DNA of 64,000 nucleotides from DATDEW01 sp046590205 (lineage in GTDB: Bacteria > Bacteroidota > Ignavibacteria > Palsa-1295): assembly GCA_046590205.1 (NCBI GenBank), contig JBKJTT010000037.1:1-64000 (forward strand), written 5' to 3'. Under the pieces are notes generated by a model, which saw only the letters and a list, made by a program, of their open reading frames with translations, was not told the DNA's origin and did no database searches. Below, one piece after another: positions 32,511-41,746 of this stretch (positions are counted from its first letter, which is position 1; each line of letters begins with the position of its first letter). Made by a program: the position numbers and the translations under genes.

Positions 32511-34238
32511 TTATCCCTTCGGGACTTCGAGCGGACGCTCACGATGATGAAGCAGCCAATCACCATTCTCAGCTAATGCTTCTCTGCCGAGTTCGAGGAC
32601 GTACTCGGTTGCTTCTTTACGGTTACCTGCATTAAGATGTCGCTTAATCGATTCGTTCGCTTGATGAAAGAGCGTACTCATACGCTCATACTGTTTTATA
32701 TGACCGACAAGCCCATTCTTCTCTAAGTAACTTCCGATAAGTGCAGCGATGATAGGCGCAAGACCGATAGCTACGATAAGATAGTGATTCGGATGCGCGA
32801 GGAAAAGTTGAACTGCGGCAAGCGCTACACCAATAAAAAAAATCCAATTGATGTTCCGCTCCATCTTATGAAGTTTATGATGATCGCGATGGAGCGACTT
32901 CTTGTAATACTTCGCCTGATCTTCAACCCATGAAGTTTGCGTTACCTGCAAGCGATGCATCCGGCTTTCGGTTGAATGTTCTTCCTTCGAGAGTGATTCA
33001 TCATCGGCGGGGATCGCAAATGTACGTAATGCAAAACGTATCCAATCAAGCTCGCTCTTTTGTTTACGCATATAGAACTCGCTTGCCGAGTTTCTTATGC
33101 CTGCATACTGCCAATAGAACTGTACGCGAAGCCCTTCGGCAAGCGCGCGATAGTCGAGATACTTCGATTGGAATTTCCCCCGCTTTGCTCGTTCATACCA
33201 CAAGAACGCAACGATGAACGTCAGAAAATATCCAACAAGGACTGCCCTCTCTTCATAGAGAAGATGTGCATAAAAATCAAAGAACGACGCAGCAGTGAAG
33301 ACAAGTAGGAATAACCCTTTGAAGGCGCGAGACGTATGCTTCTGGAAGTAAGTTGCAAGCGTATCAGCAAGGGTGAAGTTATCTATCGTTTCTCGCAGCG
33401 CAGGAGAAAGCCCACCGAAGTGGTGCTCGGGGAAAAGATACTTTTTACTTTGCTCACGTTCAGCCGATAGTGTGCCCGAATGCAGCACCACATCATTATT
33501 GAACTGCTCCATCTGGTCGTAAATACGCAAGCTCGAACGCTCTGCCGCCCCGTCATCATCATACCATTTTGGATAGTATATTTTGAGCGTAAGAGGTTCG
33601 CCTTCTGTGCCAGTATGTCTTGAACGCGGAGTAACGATATGATAGACCGGACCGGATTCCGGCGGGTCGAGCGGATTTTGCACTGCATCTTCAAGTATCG
33701 CTTTGCCTTCAAGCTTCATCCGCACAACGCTTGATGTGCCGCCCTGGAGTTCAAGCCGCTTACCATCCCACAGAGCAACAAGTATCTGGCTGTAGCGGGA
33801 AATGTATGCGCCAACCTGCCCATATTGCAAATCTCTGAAATACGGCTCGTGAAGATTATGTGCATCAACGCCTTCGGCGAATGGGACAACGAACTTCCTA
33901 CTCGCCTTCGCGAGTAGAGCATCGAACTCAGGAATGGAATTCGGATCTTGAAAATCCTTTTTGTATTCATCTTCTGCGAACGGCAGCGGAACGATAACCT
34001 CTATCCCCATCTCATACGCTACTTCCGCACCAAGACGGTCTGCGCCTTCAGCAAGCGAGGTCAGGAGCATTAACGGGGTGGAAGGGTACTTACCGGCAAA
34101 GTCATCAAGAACGCCGCGGAACAACCGCTTGAGCTGCGGTATATCTTCGGTACGAATATCCCGATGCCCCGTCATCCCAATGACGATTGGCAGCGAACCT
34201 CTTCCGTGGCTATGTGATAGCAGTGAAGAAAACTCCAT
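32511..34238 (-). CDS. SLOG-like domain fused to a four-TM SLATT-like module (putative nucleotide-sensing effector)
   Basis: A 575-residue protein. Residues 15-160 form a Rossmann-like SLOG/LOG-type fold: LPIVIGMTGHRD, LLTSLAEGADRL (57-69), VIVPLPFAEDEYKKDF (81-96), and VALWDGK near 154. The C-terminal half has hydrophobic pairs at about 307-326/333-348 and 464-482/486-503, each followed by a helical stretch with the style of SLATT domains (YRALAEGLRVQFYWQYAG, 363-379). SLOG and SLATT domains are predicted to sense nucleotide signals and to act as membrane-disrupting effectors in anti-phage and conflict systems. No cyclase or CD-NTase gene is adjacent. Its end lies 90 bases from tRNA-Gly. Confidence 0.7.
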   Translation of the reverse strand: MEFSSLLSHSHGRGSLPIVIGMTGHRDIRTEDIPQLKRLFRGVLDDFAGKYPSTPLMLLTSLAEGADRLGAEVAYEMGIEVIVPLPFAEDEYKKDFQDPNSIPEFDALLAKASRKFVVPFAEGVDAHNLHEPYFRDLQYGQVGAYISRYSQILVALWDGKRLELQGGTSSVVRMKLEGKAILEDAVQNPLDPPESGPVYHIVTPRSRHTGTEGEPLTLKIYYPKWYDDDGAAERSSLRIYDQMEQFNNDVVLHSGTLSAEREQSKKYLFPEHHFGGLSPALRETIDNFTLADTLATYFQKHTSRAFKGLFLLVFTAASFFDFYAHLLYEERAVLVGYFLTFIVAFLWYERAKRGKFQSKYLDYRALAEGLRVQFYWQYAGIRNSASEFYMRKQKSELDWIRFALRTFAIPADDESLSKEEHSTESRMHRLQVTQTSWVEDQAKYYKKSLHRDHHKLHKMERNINWIFFIGVALAAVQLFLAHPNHYLIVAIGLAPIIAALIGSYLEKNGLVGHIKQYERMSTLFHQANESIKRHLNAGNRKEATEYVLELGREALAENGDWLLHHRERPLEVPKG

Positions 34239-34484
34239 ATTGCTACGAAAATACGAAGGAAACGGAAATAGGGGATAAAGATTAAGGAATTGAGAACCGT
34301 GTGTATCAGAAAAAAAAATCAGACTATATTATCTTCAGCTAATAACAAAAATTGCGCCGTAAACACAAGATTCTTCCTGTATTTTAAAATTAAGTATAAA
34401 TAAAGTTTGTAACCTTGAGCTCCTTTAAGTGTTTTAAACCTATAATAACTTAACACACTCATCATTATCTAAAGGAGAAAAAGT

Positions 34485-35363
34485 ATGTCTAAAATAACTA
34501 CCTATGTCTTAAGCATTTTTTGCTCGATAACTCTTTTTCATTCAATAGCATTATGTCAAGCAGATGCTTGGGTAACGGCACCCGAACAAGCTGCTTATCT
34601 CATACCTGCAAATTTCCTCCAAAATAGTCATGGACAATTAGGAATTGGAACCCGTTTTCCATTTGTAAACGATGCTATTCAAATACACCATATACCTGGA
34701 CTTATTAGTGCACCTTCTCCAAGATTCTCACCTTTCCCTGCTCTAAAGATTGCTATCGGAGATAATGAAACAGACCACTACCGTAGTTTAGAACTTGCAT
34801 TGGCCCATTGTAATTCGTGCTACTCTAACATTGCAGACATGTGGGATGCAGTACTAAAGACAACATCAGGTGATCTCATACTTGGGTCTGATAAATGTGT
34901 AAATGATCCTTTTCTACCTACTGATTTAAAAGCTGCATACCCTGAGGGTGGTGCTGTCCGTTTCTTTACTCGTGTTGATAGAGCACAACCTCAAAAAGAG
35001 AGAATGACTATTCTCAATGATGGTAAAGTACTAATCGGAATTACAAGCATAACTTCTCCTACCGTACTTCATCAGAATTTAAAGCTTGCTGTTAATGGTG
35101 CAATCTTTGCAAAAGAAGTACTGGTTCGTCTCGACGGTTGGTCTGACTTTGTTCTTGATGGAAATTATAAGTTATTGCCATTAGACAAGCTCGAACAAAG
35201 TATAAAGGAAGATAAACATTTACCGGGAATCCCATCCACAGAGGAAGTTCTAAAAGATGGTGTTCTTATCGGAGACATGCAATCAAAGCTCTTGCAGAAA
35301 ATTGAAGAGTTAACTTTGTACGTTATTGCCTTGAATAAACAAAATGAGACATTAGCTAAATGA
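34485..35363 (+). CDS. Exported protein with Bacteroidota tail-fibre-like C-terminal coiled-coil module
   Basis: A 292-residue protein with signal peptide (MSKITTYVLSIFCSITLFHS, cleaved near ALC-QA). The N-terminal part (LIPANFLQNSHGQLGIGTR) resembles beta-solenoid/fibre repeats, and the end carries a module very common in Bacteroidota surface proteins: LAVNGAIFAKEVLVRLDGWS, YKLLPLDKLEQSIKEDKHLP, GIPSTEEVLKDGVLIGDMQS and a short coiled coil. AAAGGAG precedes the ATG. It lies in an AT-rich stretch with the next two genes, 1 to 30 bases apart. Ligand and role unknown; likely surface-exposed. Confidence 0.75.
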   Translation: MSKITTYVLSIFCSITLFHSIALCQADAWVTAPEQAAYLIPANFLQNSHGQLGIGTRFPFVNDAIQIHHIPGLISAPSPRFSPFPALKIAIGDNETDHYRSLELALAHCNSCYSNIADMWDAVLKTTSGDLILGSDKCVNDPFLPTDLKAAYPEGGAVRFFTRVDRAQPQKERMTILNDGKVLIGITSITSPTVLHQNLKLAVNGAIFAKEVLVRLDGWSDFVLDGNYKLLPLDKLEQSIKEDKHLPGIPSTEEVLKDGVLIGDMQSKLLQKIEELTLYVIALNKQNETLAK

Positions 35364-35388
35364 GTTGAAGAACTTGAAAGGAAGTAAA

Positions 35389-35985
35389 ATGAGATACATA
35401 CTTCCTACACTATTTTTGACGAGCGTACTCATATTGACAGGTTGTGATTCTGGGAGTGATCCAAAGCATCAGGAAACACCAACTGATTCAACGAGTTATG
35501 CTTACTACCCATTAGAGGTGGGTAATTATTGGGTGTATTCGTGGTATAACTTTCCGAATGACACTGTTCGAATAAAACATGTTATTGACACAGCCATCAT
35601 TAATGGTATGTCATATTTTTTAATTGTTGATTCAATATTTCGATTTAACAATAAATTTCTACGGACAGACACTACTTTTGTTAGATATTCAGCTGACAAC
35701 ACGATAGTTGAAAGGGTTAGAGACAGTGAAAGAGTCTATATAGATTTCAACAAGCAGTTTGTAACTATGGAAGGCCCATTTTACCCTGGTATCATTTTCG
35801 AGAAATATCAAGTCGATTCTTCTACATATCATAGATTCTATGATTGCTATGATATTATTTTTCGTGAAGTTGAACCACTTACTATAACTCTATCAAAAAA
35901 TATTGGAGAAGTTAAAAGGAATGGTTTATACACAGATATTGGTATACTTATCAGTGCAAGTGTTAATGGAATTAGTTACCCATAA
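35389..35985 (+). CDS. Predicted lipoprotein of unknown function
   Basis: ATG 35389 is preferred to TTG 35365 because GAAAGGAAG lies 5 bases before it and the signal peptide (RYILPTLFLTSVLILTGC) then starts at once. The 198-residue lipoprotein has the stretch YYPLEVGNYWVYSWY after a Ser/Thr-rich linker, as in the lipoprotein at 24979. Base composition is AT-rich like its neighbours. No enzymatic motif seen; outer-membrane location is inferred. Confidence 0.72.
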   Translation: MRYILPTLFLTSVLILTGCDSGSDPKHQETPTDSTSYAYYPLEVGNYWVYSWYNFPNDTVRIKHVIDTAIINGMSYFLIVDSIFRFNNKFLRTDTTFVRYSADNTIVERVRDSERVYIDFNKQFVTMEGPFYPGIIFEKYQVDSSTYHRFYDCYDIIFREVEPLTITLSKNIGEVKRNGLYTDIGILISASVNGISYP

Positions 35986-36014
35986 GTAATCACCCAATAA
36001 ACAATGATGACATC

Positions 36015-37565
36015 ATGAAAGAACATGTTGGTTATATCCATTTTTTCAGTACAGTTTTTACTGTGCTATTTATTTGCATATGTAGCAAAACACACGCTCA
36101 AGACACTAACTTTGTGTTTTGTTCTGCTTTAGATACATCTGATGTAGGGTACTCATTTGTTCTGACTCAGGAACAACAGAACAATACTGGTGTAAGAGTT
36201 TTTCCAGTAGTTGTACATGTAGTTTACTCAAATGAAGAGGAAAATGTGTCAGATGCTCAAATATTGAGTCAAATCAATGTACTGAATGAAGATTTCAGAA
36301 AAATGATTGGTACTCCAAGCGAATCTCAACATCAGTTAGCCGTAGATACAAGAATTGAATTTCGTCTTGCAGATACAGACCCGAATGGTGACCCGACTAA
36401 TGGGATAACACGCACAGAAACTACCCACGGATTATTTCATGACTCCGAAGTTAAGTATGCTTCCAGCGGTGGTATTGACTCTTGGGATCCTACCAAATAT
36501 CTAAATATTTGGGTATGTAACTATGCGCAGGGTGGAAACGGTCAGTTTCCTACAAGTAGTAGATCAGCCGATGCAGGTCCACTTGAATCTTACGGTGTTA
36601 TCGTTAATTATACAAACTTCGGAGACAATGTTGGTACATCTATACACCCATATTGGAAGTATGGAAATATTGCTACTCATGAAGTGGGGCATTATCTTGG
36701 GCTCTTCCATCCATTTCATCCACAAGTCATTGATAATGGTAATTCATGCCACAACGAGGAATGCAATATAAATAATGACCTTTGTTGCGATACTCCCCCT
36801 ACAACTTCTAAGACTATAGCATGTACCAACTTAATTACCTGTGGGAGTAGTACCCCTCAGTTGGAGAATTTTATGGATTATACTTGCGATGAAGTGCGAG
36901 ATATGTTTACCAATGACCAAAGGTTAAGGATGCTATCATTCATCATTAATGATGATGTTCTTAAGACAGTCCCCAACTCATTGGGTTTTCAGAATGTGTC
37001 TAAAGATTTTATAGTCTTTGGATTTCACTCTACCGAAGGCTTAGGTAACAATCAAATCTATTATGATTACAATTGTACAGCACCAATAGTGAGTATTGCT
37101 TCAGAACCTTACTCTGATTTAACTTTAGGCCAAGATGCAGTAGTTAATATGCGTTCAAAGAAAGCAGTACAACTGGTTGGAGCAAATAACGGAGGATTTC
37201 ATACAGCTGAATACTCTGATTTTCACGCATGGATTGACACAGACCTCCCAGCAGCACCAAAACTAGCTGGTAATTATTATAGCACTTCTATTGAGTTGCC
37301 TAAAGTTGAGTTTTTGTCTCTCTCTCCGAATCCAACTACTAACTTTGCAAAAATTGAATTCTTTCTTCCTCAAGAAGCGGAGGTAACAGTTTCTATTTAT
37401 GACTTATTAGGAAGAAGAGTTCTTTTACTTCTTAACTCTGAAGTATACCAACCGGGCAATAACTTTTTTGCATTTAGTACAAGTGAGTTACACGAAGGCG
37501 AGTATTATTGCAGACTACAAGTTGGTAATTACGTTTCAAGCCGAAAGCTAATTGTTACACGATAG
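36015..37565 (+). CDS. Secreted M43 zinc metalloprotease with T9SS sorting domain
   Basis: A 516-residue protein. A signal peptide (to THAQ, about residue 28) is followed by the pappalysin/cytophagalysin domain: GVRVFPVVVHVVYSNEEENV, the zinc motif HEVGHYLGLFHPF, cysteine pairs around CHNEECNINNDLCCDTPP, and the Met-turn region ENFMDYTCDEVRDMFTNDQ. The last 80 residues form a T9SS type A sorting domain (LSLSPNPTTNFAKIEFFL to the end). It is exported across the outer membrane and anchored or released at the surface, where it degrades protein. Strongly AT-rich compared with the genes on either side. Confidence 0.92.
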   Translation: MKEHVGYIHFFSTVFTVLFICICSKTHAQDTNFVFCSALDTSDVGYSFVLTQEQQNNTGVRVFPVVVHVVYSNEEENVSDAQILSQINVLNEDFRKMIGTPSESQHQLAVDTRIEFRLADTDPNGDPTNGITRTETTHGLFHDSEVKYASSGGIDSWDPTKYLNIWVCNYAQGGNGQFPTSSRSADAGPLESYGVIVNYTNFGDNVGTSIHPYWKYGNIATHEVGHYLGLFHPFHPQVIDNGNSCHNEECNINNDLCCDTPPTTSKTIACTNLITCGSSTPQLENFMDYTCDEVRDMFTNDQRLRMLSFIINDDVLKTVPNSLGFQNVSKDFIVFGFHSTEGLGNNQIYYDYNCTAPIVSIASEPYSDLTLGQDAVVNMRSKKAVQLVGANNGGFHTAEYSDFHAWIDTDLPAAPKLAGNYYSTSIELPKVEFLSLSPNPTTNFAKIEFFLPQEAEVTVSIYDLLGRRVLLLLNSEVYQPGNNFFAFSTSELHEGEYYCRLQVGNYVSSRKLIVTR

Positions 37566-37571
37566 ACACTT

Positions 37572-39302
37572 ATGAGTTCAATAAGTAAGGGCAGGGCATT
37601 GGGTATAGTCCTGCCTTTCGTTTGCGCTATAGCTACTTTTTTTGTTTGGCGTGGCTCTGACGGAGCAGACTTCACCGCCGATGACTACATGGTCATCCAT
37701 GTTCAGTCGCCTATACGCTCGTTCACTGATGCTATCAGTATGTTCTGGCGGGTTGACCCGAACCCACAATACTGGCGGCCGCTGACGAACTCATCGGTCT
37801 CCTTCGATTTCTGGCTCCGAGGTTATGACCCCGGCGGCTTCCACCATACGAATCTTATACTACACTGCCTGGCAACGATTCTCATCTATCATTTTACGCG
37901 GCGAGTGTTTCGGCTTACTGCTGCACTTGCATTTGTCGTTGCGATATGCTTTGGAGTGTCGGCTTCGCATGACTCCAACTTGCTCTGGATCGCGGCACGA
38001 AGCGATGTTATCGCAACCATCATGATGCTCTCGGTTTTGCTTACGGCTTGGAAAGCAGAAATCACAGAAAAGAAAACCTTGTGGCTTATCTTGTCGTACA
38101 TCTTCTTCTTTTTATCTCTTTGCTCGAAGGAAGTCAGCGGTATCGGCATTGTTTTGCTTCCGCTTATCATTTATACATCTTCGCCGAAAGAGTTTTGGCA
38201 GAAGAAGATGATGATAGCGAAGAAACTTGTGCCATACATCATCATTGCCGCAATCTTCCTTGTAATTCGTATGCAGTTCACGGTTCCGCTATCGGATATG
38301 CAGCCGCTTACGGCAGAGGGTAGTCGTTCGCTCGGAGCGTTCGCGAAGAACTTCTTCTATAGCATCGGCTACATTATTATGCCGATAGATTTCGCAAGTG
38401 CATCGCTCATTATCAATGAGTATCTTGCTTATGGTGTCATTACCGCAACTGTTCTTATCGCCGCATCGGCATTCTTGCTCTGGAAGTTCGGGACGAAAGA
38501 GTTATACGCCTCTCTCTATAAACCACTTGTCGTAACGCTTGTGATGGGGCTTGTCTCGTTCCAGTCCTTCGAGCGGTGGCGGGTCTACTTCCCTTCCGTC
38601 GGCGTCTTTGTTATCATTGCACTGGTCGGATATAGTATCTGGAAGAGTACGAATTACCAGCGACTAAAACATCTGTATCTCGCTATCTTTGCAACCGTGT
38701 TTATTTTCTTTCACGGTATGCAATCGGTTGTGAATGTCGGCGTGTGGGGGAAGTCAACCGAATTGCTTGCGAAGATCAAAGATGATATTCGTGTTATCCT
38801 TACCGAACATACAGAGCGTCCGCTCATGCTGAACTTCGTGCTCTCGCCCATAAAGCTTGGCGGCGCGCCCGTCATGCAGCTATCACAATCATACACAGCC
38901 ATCATGGCAGAAGCTGAACGGCTCAAGCTGCAAAGTCTCTCATACGGCTCACTCGGTACGCTTCCCGATTCCGTATGGCTTGTCACGAGCGTTGATGCTT
39001 ATGCGCTGAATACCGAACTGGGATTTATGGGATTACAAGTTAAGGAGCTTGATAGGAAAACGATTGCGGTAGAGTGCAACCCCGAGTATATCGGCTTGCA
39101 GCCCAATGCCTCGCTTGCCGATGGCGTCGCCCGCCGCGACAGAGTCTATAAAGACGGTGACATCGTCGAGACCTACGGCGCAAGCGTAAAGATGCTTCGC
39201 GCAAAAGGCGCATTCGCATCACGCGCCATCATCACCATAAAAGACACATCAGGCCTACCGATCTATTTTGATGGGGAGAGGGTGAGGGTTGTGTATAGAT
39301 AG
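37572..39302 (+). CDS. Polytopic membrane protein, GT-C/PMT-like glycosyltransferase candidate
   Basis: A 576-residue protein with about ten membrane segments. The first periplasmic loop has GADFTADDYMVIHVQSP, where the Asp pair fits the catalytic position of GT-C enzymes, followed by WRPLTNSSVSFDFWLRGYDP and GGFHHTNLILHCLATILIYH, a pattern shared with TMTC/PMT-like proteins. About 200 residues at the end are soluble. Likely a lipid-linked sugar transferase or related protein; donor and acceptor unknown. It begins 7 bases after the AT-rich M43 gene, yet its base composition returns to that of the core genes. Confidence 0.7.
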   Translation: MSSISKGRALGIVLPFVCAIATFFVWRGSDGADFTADDYMVIHVQSPIRSFTDAISMFWRVDPNPQYWRPLTNSSVSFDFWLRGYDPGGFHHTNLILHCLATILIYHFTRRVFRLTAALAFVVAICFGVSASHDSNLLWIAARSDVIATIMMLSVLLTAWKAEITEKKTLWLILSYIFFFLSLCSKEVSGIGIVLLPLIIYTSSPKEFWQKKMMIAKKLVPYIIIAAIFLVIRMQFTVPLSDMQPLTAEGSRSLGAFAKNFFYSIGYIIMPIDFASASLIINEYLAYGVITATVLIAASAFLLWKFGTKELYASLYKPLVVTLVMGLVSFQSFERWRVYFPSVGVFVIIALVGYSIWKSTNYQRLKHLYLAIFATVFIFFHGMQSVVNVGVWGKSTELLAKIKDDIRVILTEHTERPLMLNFVLSPIKLGGAPVMQLSQSYTAIMAEAERLKLQSLSYGSLGTLPDSVWLVTSVDAYALNTELGFMGLQVKELDRKTIAVECNPEYIGLQPNASLADGVARRDRVYKDGDIVETYGASVKMLRAKGAFASRAIITIKDTSGLPIYFDGERVRVVYR

Positions 39303-39306
39303 CTTA

Positions 39307-40044
39307 TTACTCTATCCCGAACTCTAGTCTTGCTGTTATGGATGCTTTTTTGTTCTTTGAGCTGGTGTTGAATGACCCGCCGTAAGAATAGCTTTCATCG
39401 TTTGAGTACGGGGCTGTTATCTGGAAAACACCCATTGCTGCATTGCGCAGTGTGCCGAGCCCGCCGCCTGCATTTGTTGCTATTGTTTCCGCGCGTTTAC
39501 GAGCATCGGTGGATGCGGCGGCAAGCATTTCGAGCTTTAGCTGTGCAAGCTTTGTATAGTAATAGCGTGGCGGATAGGATTGAAATTCGAGCCCCATATT
39601 TAATAGTTCGGTGACTTCGCGAGCAACAGTTTCCATCTTATCGACATCATTCGATTCAACGTTCACGCTTTGGCGAAGTCGGTATCCCTCGAATACACGG
39701 TCGATCTCTACCCCTTTATCATTTGTGACTCTTCTATATTCTTTATCTGAATTTACTGCGCTAAAGGTTATAGCTTTCGGGGCAACACCTTTTGAGATGA
39801 GATACTGCCTTATCTGCTCGGCATCACGCTGGAGCGCTGCATACGATTCCTGAACTGTCATCATGCGGCGCGTGAATGCCCCGTCCCAAACAACCAGATC
39901 GGATACAAATTCTTTTTCCGCAAGTCCGACGACCTTTATCATTTCTTTGGTCTCATGGGTCTTGCGCCATGTACCGCCAAGTATTGATGCGGCGACAACA
40001 ATAGCTATCGAGAAGATGAGAGCACCTATCCAGTAACGTACCAT
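39307..40044 (-). CDS. SIMPL-domain (DUF541) protein
   Basis: A 245-residue protein with an N-terminal membrane anchor (YWIGALIFSIAIVVAASILG) and a periplasmic SIMPL domain: IKVVGLAEKEFVSDLVVWDG, then SYAALQRDAEQIRQYLISKG, YRLRQSVNVESNDVDKME, and KLEMLAAASTDARKRAETIA. The family (YggE, BP26) has no settled function and has been linked to stress tolerance. It is convergent with the GT-C-like gene (5 bases between the ends). A -7 element TATATTTG lies at 40074-40067, without a clear -33 box. Confidence 0.85.
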   Translation of the reverse strand: MVRYWIGALIFSIAIVVAASILGGTWRKTHETKEMIKVVGLAEKEFVSDLVVWDGAFTRRMMTVQESYAALQRDAEQIRQYLISKGVAPKAITFSAVNSDKEYRRVTNDKGVEIDRVFEGYRLRQSVNVESNDVDKMETVAREVTELLNMGLEFQSYPPRYYYTKLAQLKLEMLAAASTDARKRAETIATNAGGGLGTLRNAAMGVFQITAPYSNDESYSYGGSFNTSSKNKKASITARLEFGIE

Positions 40045-40207
40045 AATATTCGAAGGTTAGTAGGAGCAAATATACGAAGAAAAACATGGTGAAAGCTTCG
40101 CCCGCCAATAAAATGACGAGCTAATTTCAACCGTTCCTCCGAGACGAAGTACCGAGAGCCGCACCTAACGGCGAACTGTTTGCGGCATCCTTTTGGTTAC
40201 ACCTTAT

Positions 40208-40414
40208 ATGTTTATAGAGCGCACAAATAAAGAAGTCATTATCCGCATCCCTGCATCGGTTGATACAGCGGAGATACAGGATGTGCTCGATTTTATCCGC
40301 TACAAAGAGATAACCTCCAAGTTCAAAGTCCCGCAAAAGACGGTAGATGTGTTGGCGCGAGCTGTCGGCAAAAAACGCAAAGCAGAAAGCAAACCACGCC
40401 CCAGAGCGAAGTGA
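40208..40414 (+). CDS. Putative antitoxin of a PIN toxin-antitoxin pair
   Basis: ATG 40208 gives 68 residues (a TTG at 40193 is the alternative). The segment TNKEVIIRIPASVDTAEIQD then VLDFIRYKEI looks like the small beta-strand-helix antitoxins that precede PIN toxins; the tail VGKKRKAESKPRPRAK is highly basic. It overlaps the toxin start by four bases (GTGA), as expected for coupled toxin-antitoxin genes. No defined antitoxin family recognised; the call rests mainly on context. Confidence 0.68.
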   Translation: MFIERTNKEVIIRIPASVDTAEIQDVLDFIRYKEITSKFKVPQKTVDVLARAVGKKRKAESKPRPRAK

Positions 40415-40851
40415 AAGTAGTCGTTGATACGAATATTGTTTTCAACGCGATCCTGAATTCATCCTCCGGCATCGGAAAACTCCTTTTAACGCAAAACAAT
40501 AAACTCGATTTCCATAGCTGCGAATATCTCTATGACGAAGTTCAGGAACATCGGGCAAAACTTAAGAAGCTGACAAAACTCGCTGACGATGAACTTGACA
40601 CATTGATAAGTCTTGTACTTCGGAATATTACGTTCATCAACGACAAGCTTATCCCCGCTAAACGTACCGCCGAAGCAGTAGAACTAACCACCGGTATAGA
40701 TACAGATGATTCACCGTTCGTCGCACTTGCACTTCATCTGAAAGCTCTACTCTGGACAGGTGATAAAAAACTACTTAGTGGTCTAAGAAAAAAGAAAGTA
40801 AACCTTGTGGTCAGTACGAAAGAGTTGTTACAGATAACGGCAGGTTTATAG
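40411..40851 (+). CDS. PIN-domain toxin (ribonuclease)
   Basis: A 146-residue PIN protein. Acidic residues for metal-dependent RNA cleavage are visible: VVVDTNIVFNAIL (first Asp), a Glu in CEYLYDEVQEH, and TGIDTDDSPFVALALHL followed by LLWTGDKKLL. It belongs to the 'putative toxin component, PIN family' group. Start GTG overlaps the antitoxin stop. Probably a small mobile or accessory toxin-antitoxin unit of the chromosome. Confidence 0.85.
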   Translation: MKVVVDTNIVFNAILNSSSGIGKLLLTQNNKLDFHSCEYLYDEVQEHRAKLKKLTKLADDELDTLISLVLRNITFINDKLIPAKRTAEAVELTTGIDTDDSPFVALALHLKALLWTGDKKLLSGLRKKKVNLVVSTKELLQITAGL

Positions 40852-40892
40852 GGCTCTTTCCGTACCTATTCTTTCACGCATTATCCTTTTAA

Positions 40893-41744
40893 TCAATACG
40901 TATAAAACCCTTGCCCGCTCTTCTTACCGAGCATGCCGGCGGCTACCATCTTTTTGAGGAGCGGCGACGGACGGTACTTGGTATCGCCCAAGCCGTCGTG
41001 GAGGACGTTCATTATCGCGAGGCAGACATCAAGCCCGATAAAATCAGCCAGCGCAAGCGGACCCATCGGATGAGCCATCCCGAGCTTCATCACGGTGTCA
41101 ATATCTTCGGGCTTGGCTACGCCTTCCATGACGCAGTAGATCGCTTCGTTGATCATCGGCATCAGGATGCGATTCGAGACAAAGCCGGGGAAATCATTGA
41201 CCTCCACAGGCGTCTTGCCAAGTTTCTCGGAAAGTTCTTTGACAGTTGCATAGACCTCGTTAGTCGTTTTGATACCCCTGATGATCTCGATGAGCTTCAT
41301 CACCGGCACCGGATTAAAGAAGTGCATCCCGATAACACGCTCGGCGCGGCTTGTCGTCGCTGCAAGCATCGTCACCGAGATAGAACTCGTGTTGGTCGCA
41401 AGGATAACTCCCTCTTTTGCATTCTGGTCAAGCGTTGCAAATATCTTCGTCTTGAGTTCGTAGTTCTCCGTCGCCGCCTCGACGATGAAATCGCTTGCCT
41501 TGGCTGCGGCAGCCATATCGGTCGAAGAAGTGATACGGCCAAGCGTTGCAGAGGCATCAGCGTCAGTGATGACGGCTTTCTTGACTTGTCTATCAAGATT
41601 GGACTTGATCGTCCCGAGCGCCTTATCAAGAAACTCCTGCTTGATATCAACGAGGGTTACATTGAATCCGCTTTGTGCGAAGACATGAGCTATACCGTTG
41701 CCCATCGTCCCTGCACCGATAACCGTTACATTCTCGATTGCCAT
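40893..41744 (-). CDS. hbd: 3-hydroxybutyryl-CoA dehydrogenase
   Basis: A 283-residue NAD(P)-dependent enzyme that interconverts acetoacetyl-CoA and 3-hydroxybutyryl-CoA. The Rossmann motif is VIGAGTMGNGIAHVFAQSG at the N-terminus; MHFFNPVPVMKLIEII holds the catalytic His; GFVSNRILMPMINEAI and MAHPMGPLALADFIGLD complete the C-terminal dimerisation domain. Length is standard for free-standing Hbd. It lies downstream of an SDR gene and a thiolase on the minus strand, which together suggest butanoate/short-chain acyl-CoA metabolism. Confidence 0.93.
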   Translation of the reverse strand: MAIENVTVIGAGTMGNGIAHVFAQSGFNVTLVDIKQEFLDKALGTIKSNLDRQVKKAVITDADASATLGRITSSTDMAAAAKASDFIVEAATENYELKTKIFATLDQNAKEGVILATNTSSISVTMLAATTSRAERVIGMHFFNPVPVMKLIEIIRGIKTTNEVYATVKELSEKLGKTPVEVNDFPGFVSNRILMPMINEAIYCVMEGVAKPEDIDTVMKLGMAHPMGPLALADFIGLDVCLAIMNVLHDGLGDTKYRPSPLLKKMVAAGMLGKKSGQGFYTY

Positions 41745-41746
41745 AA

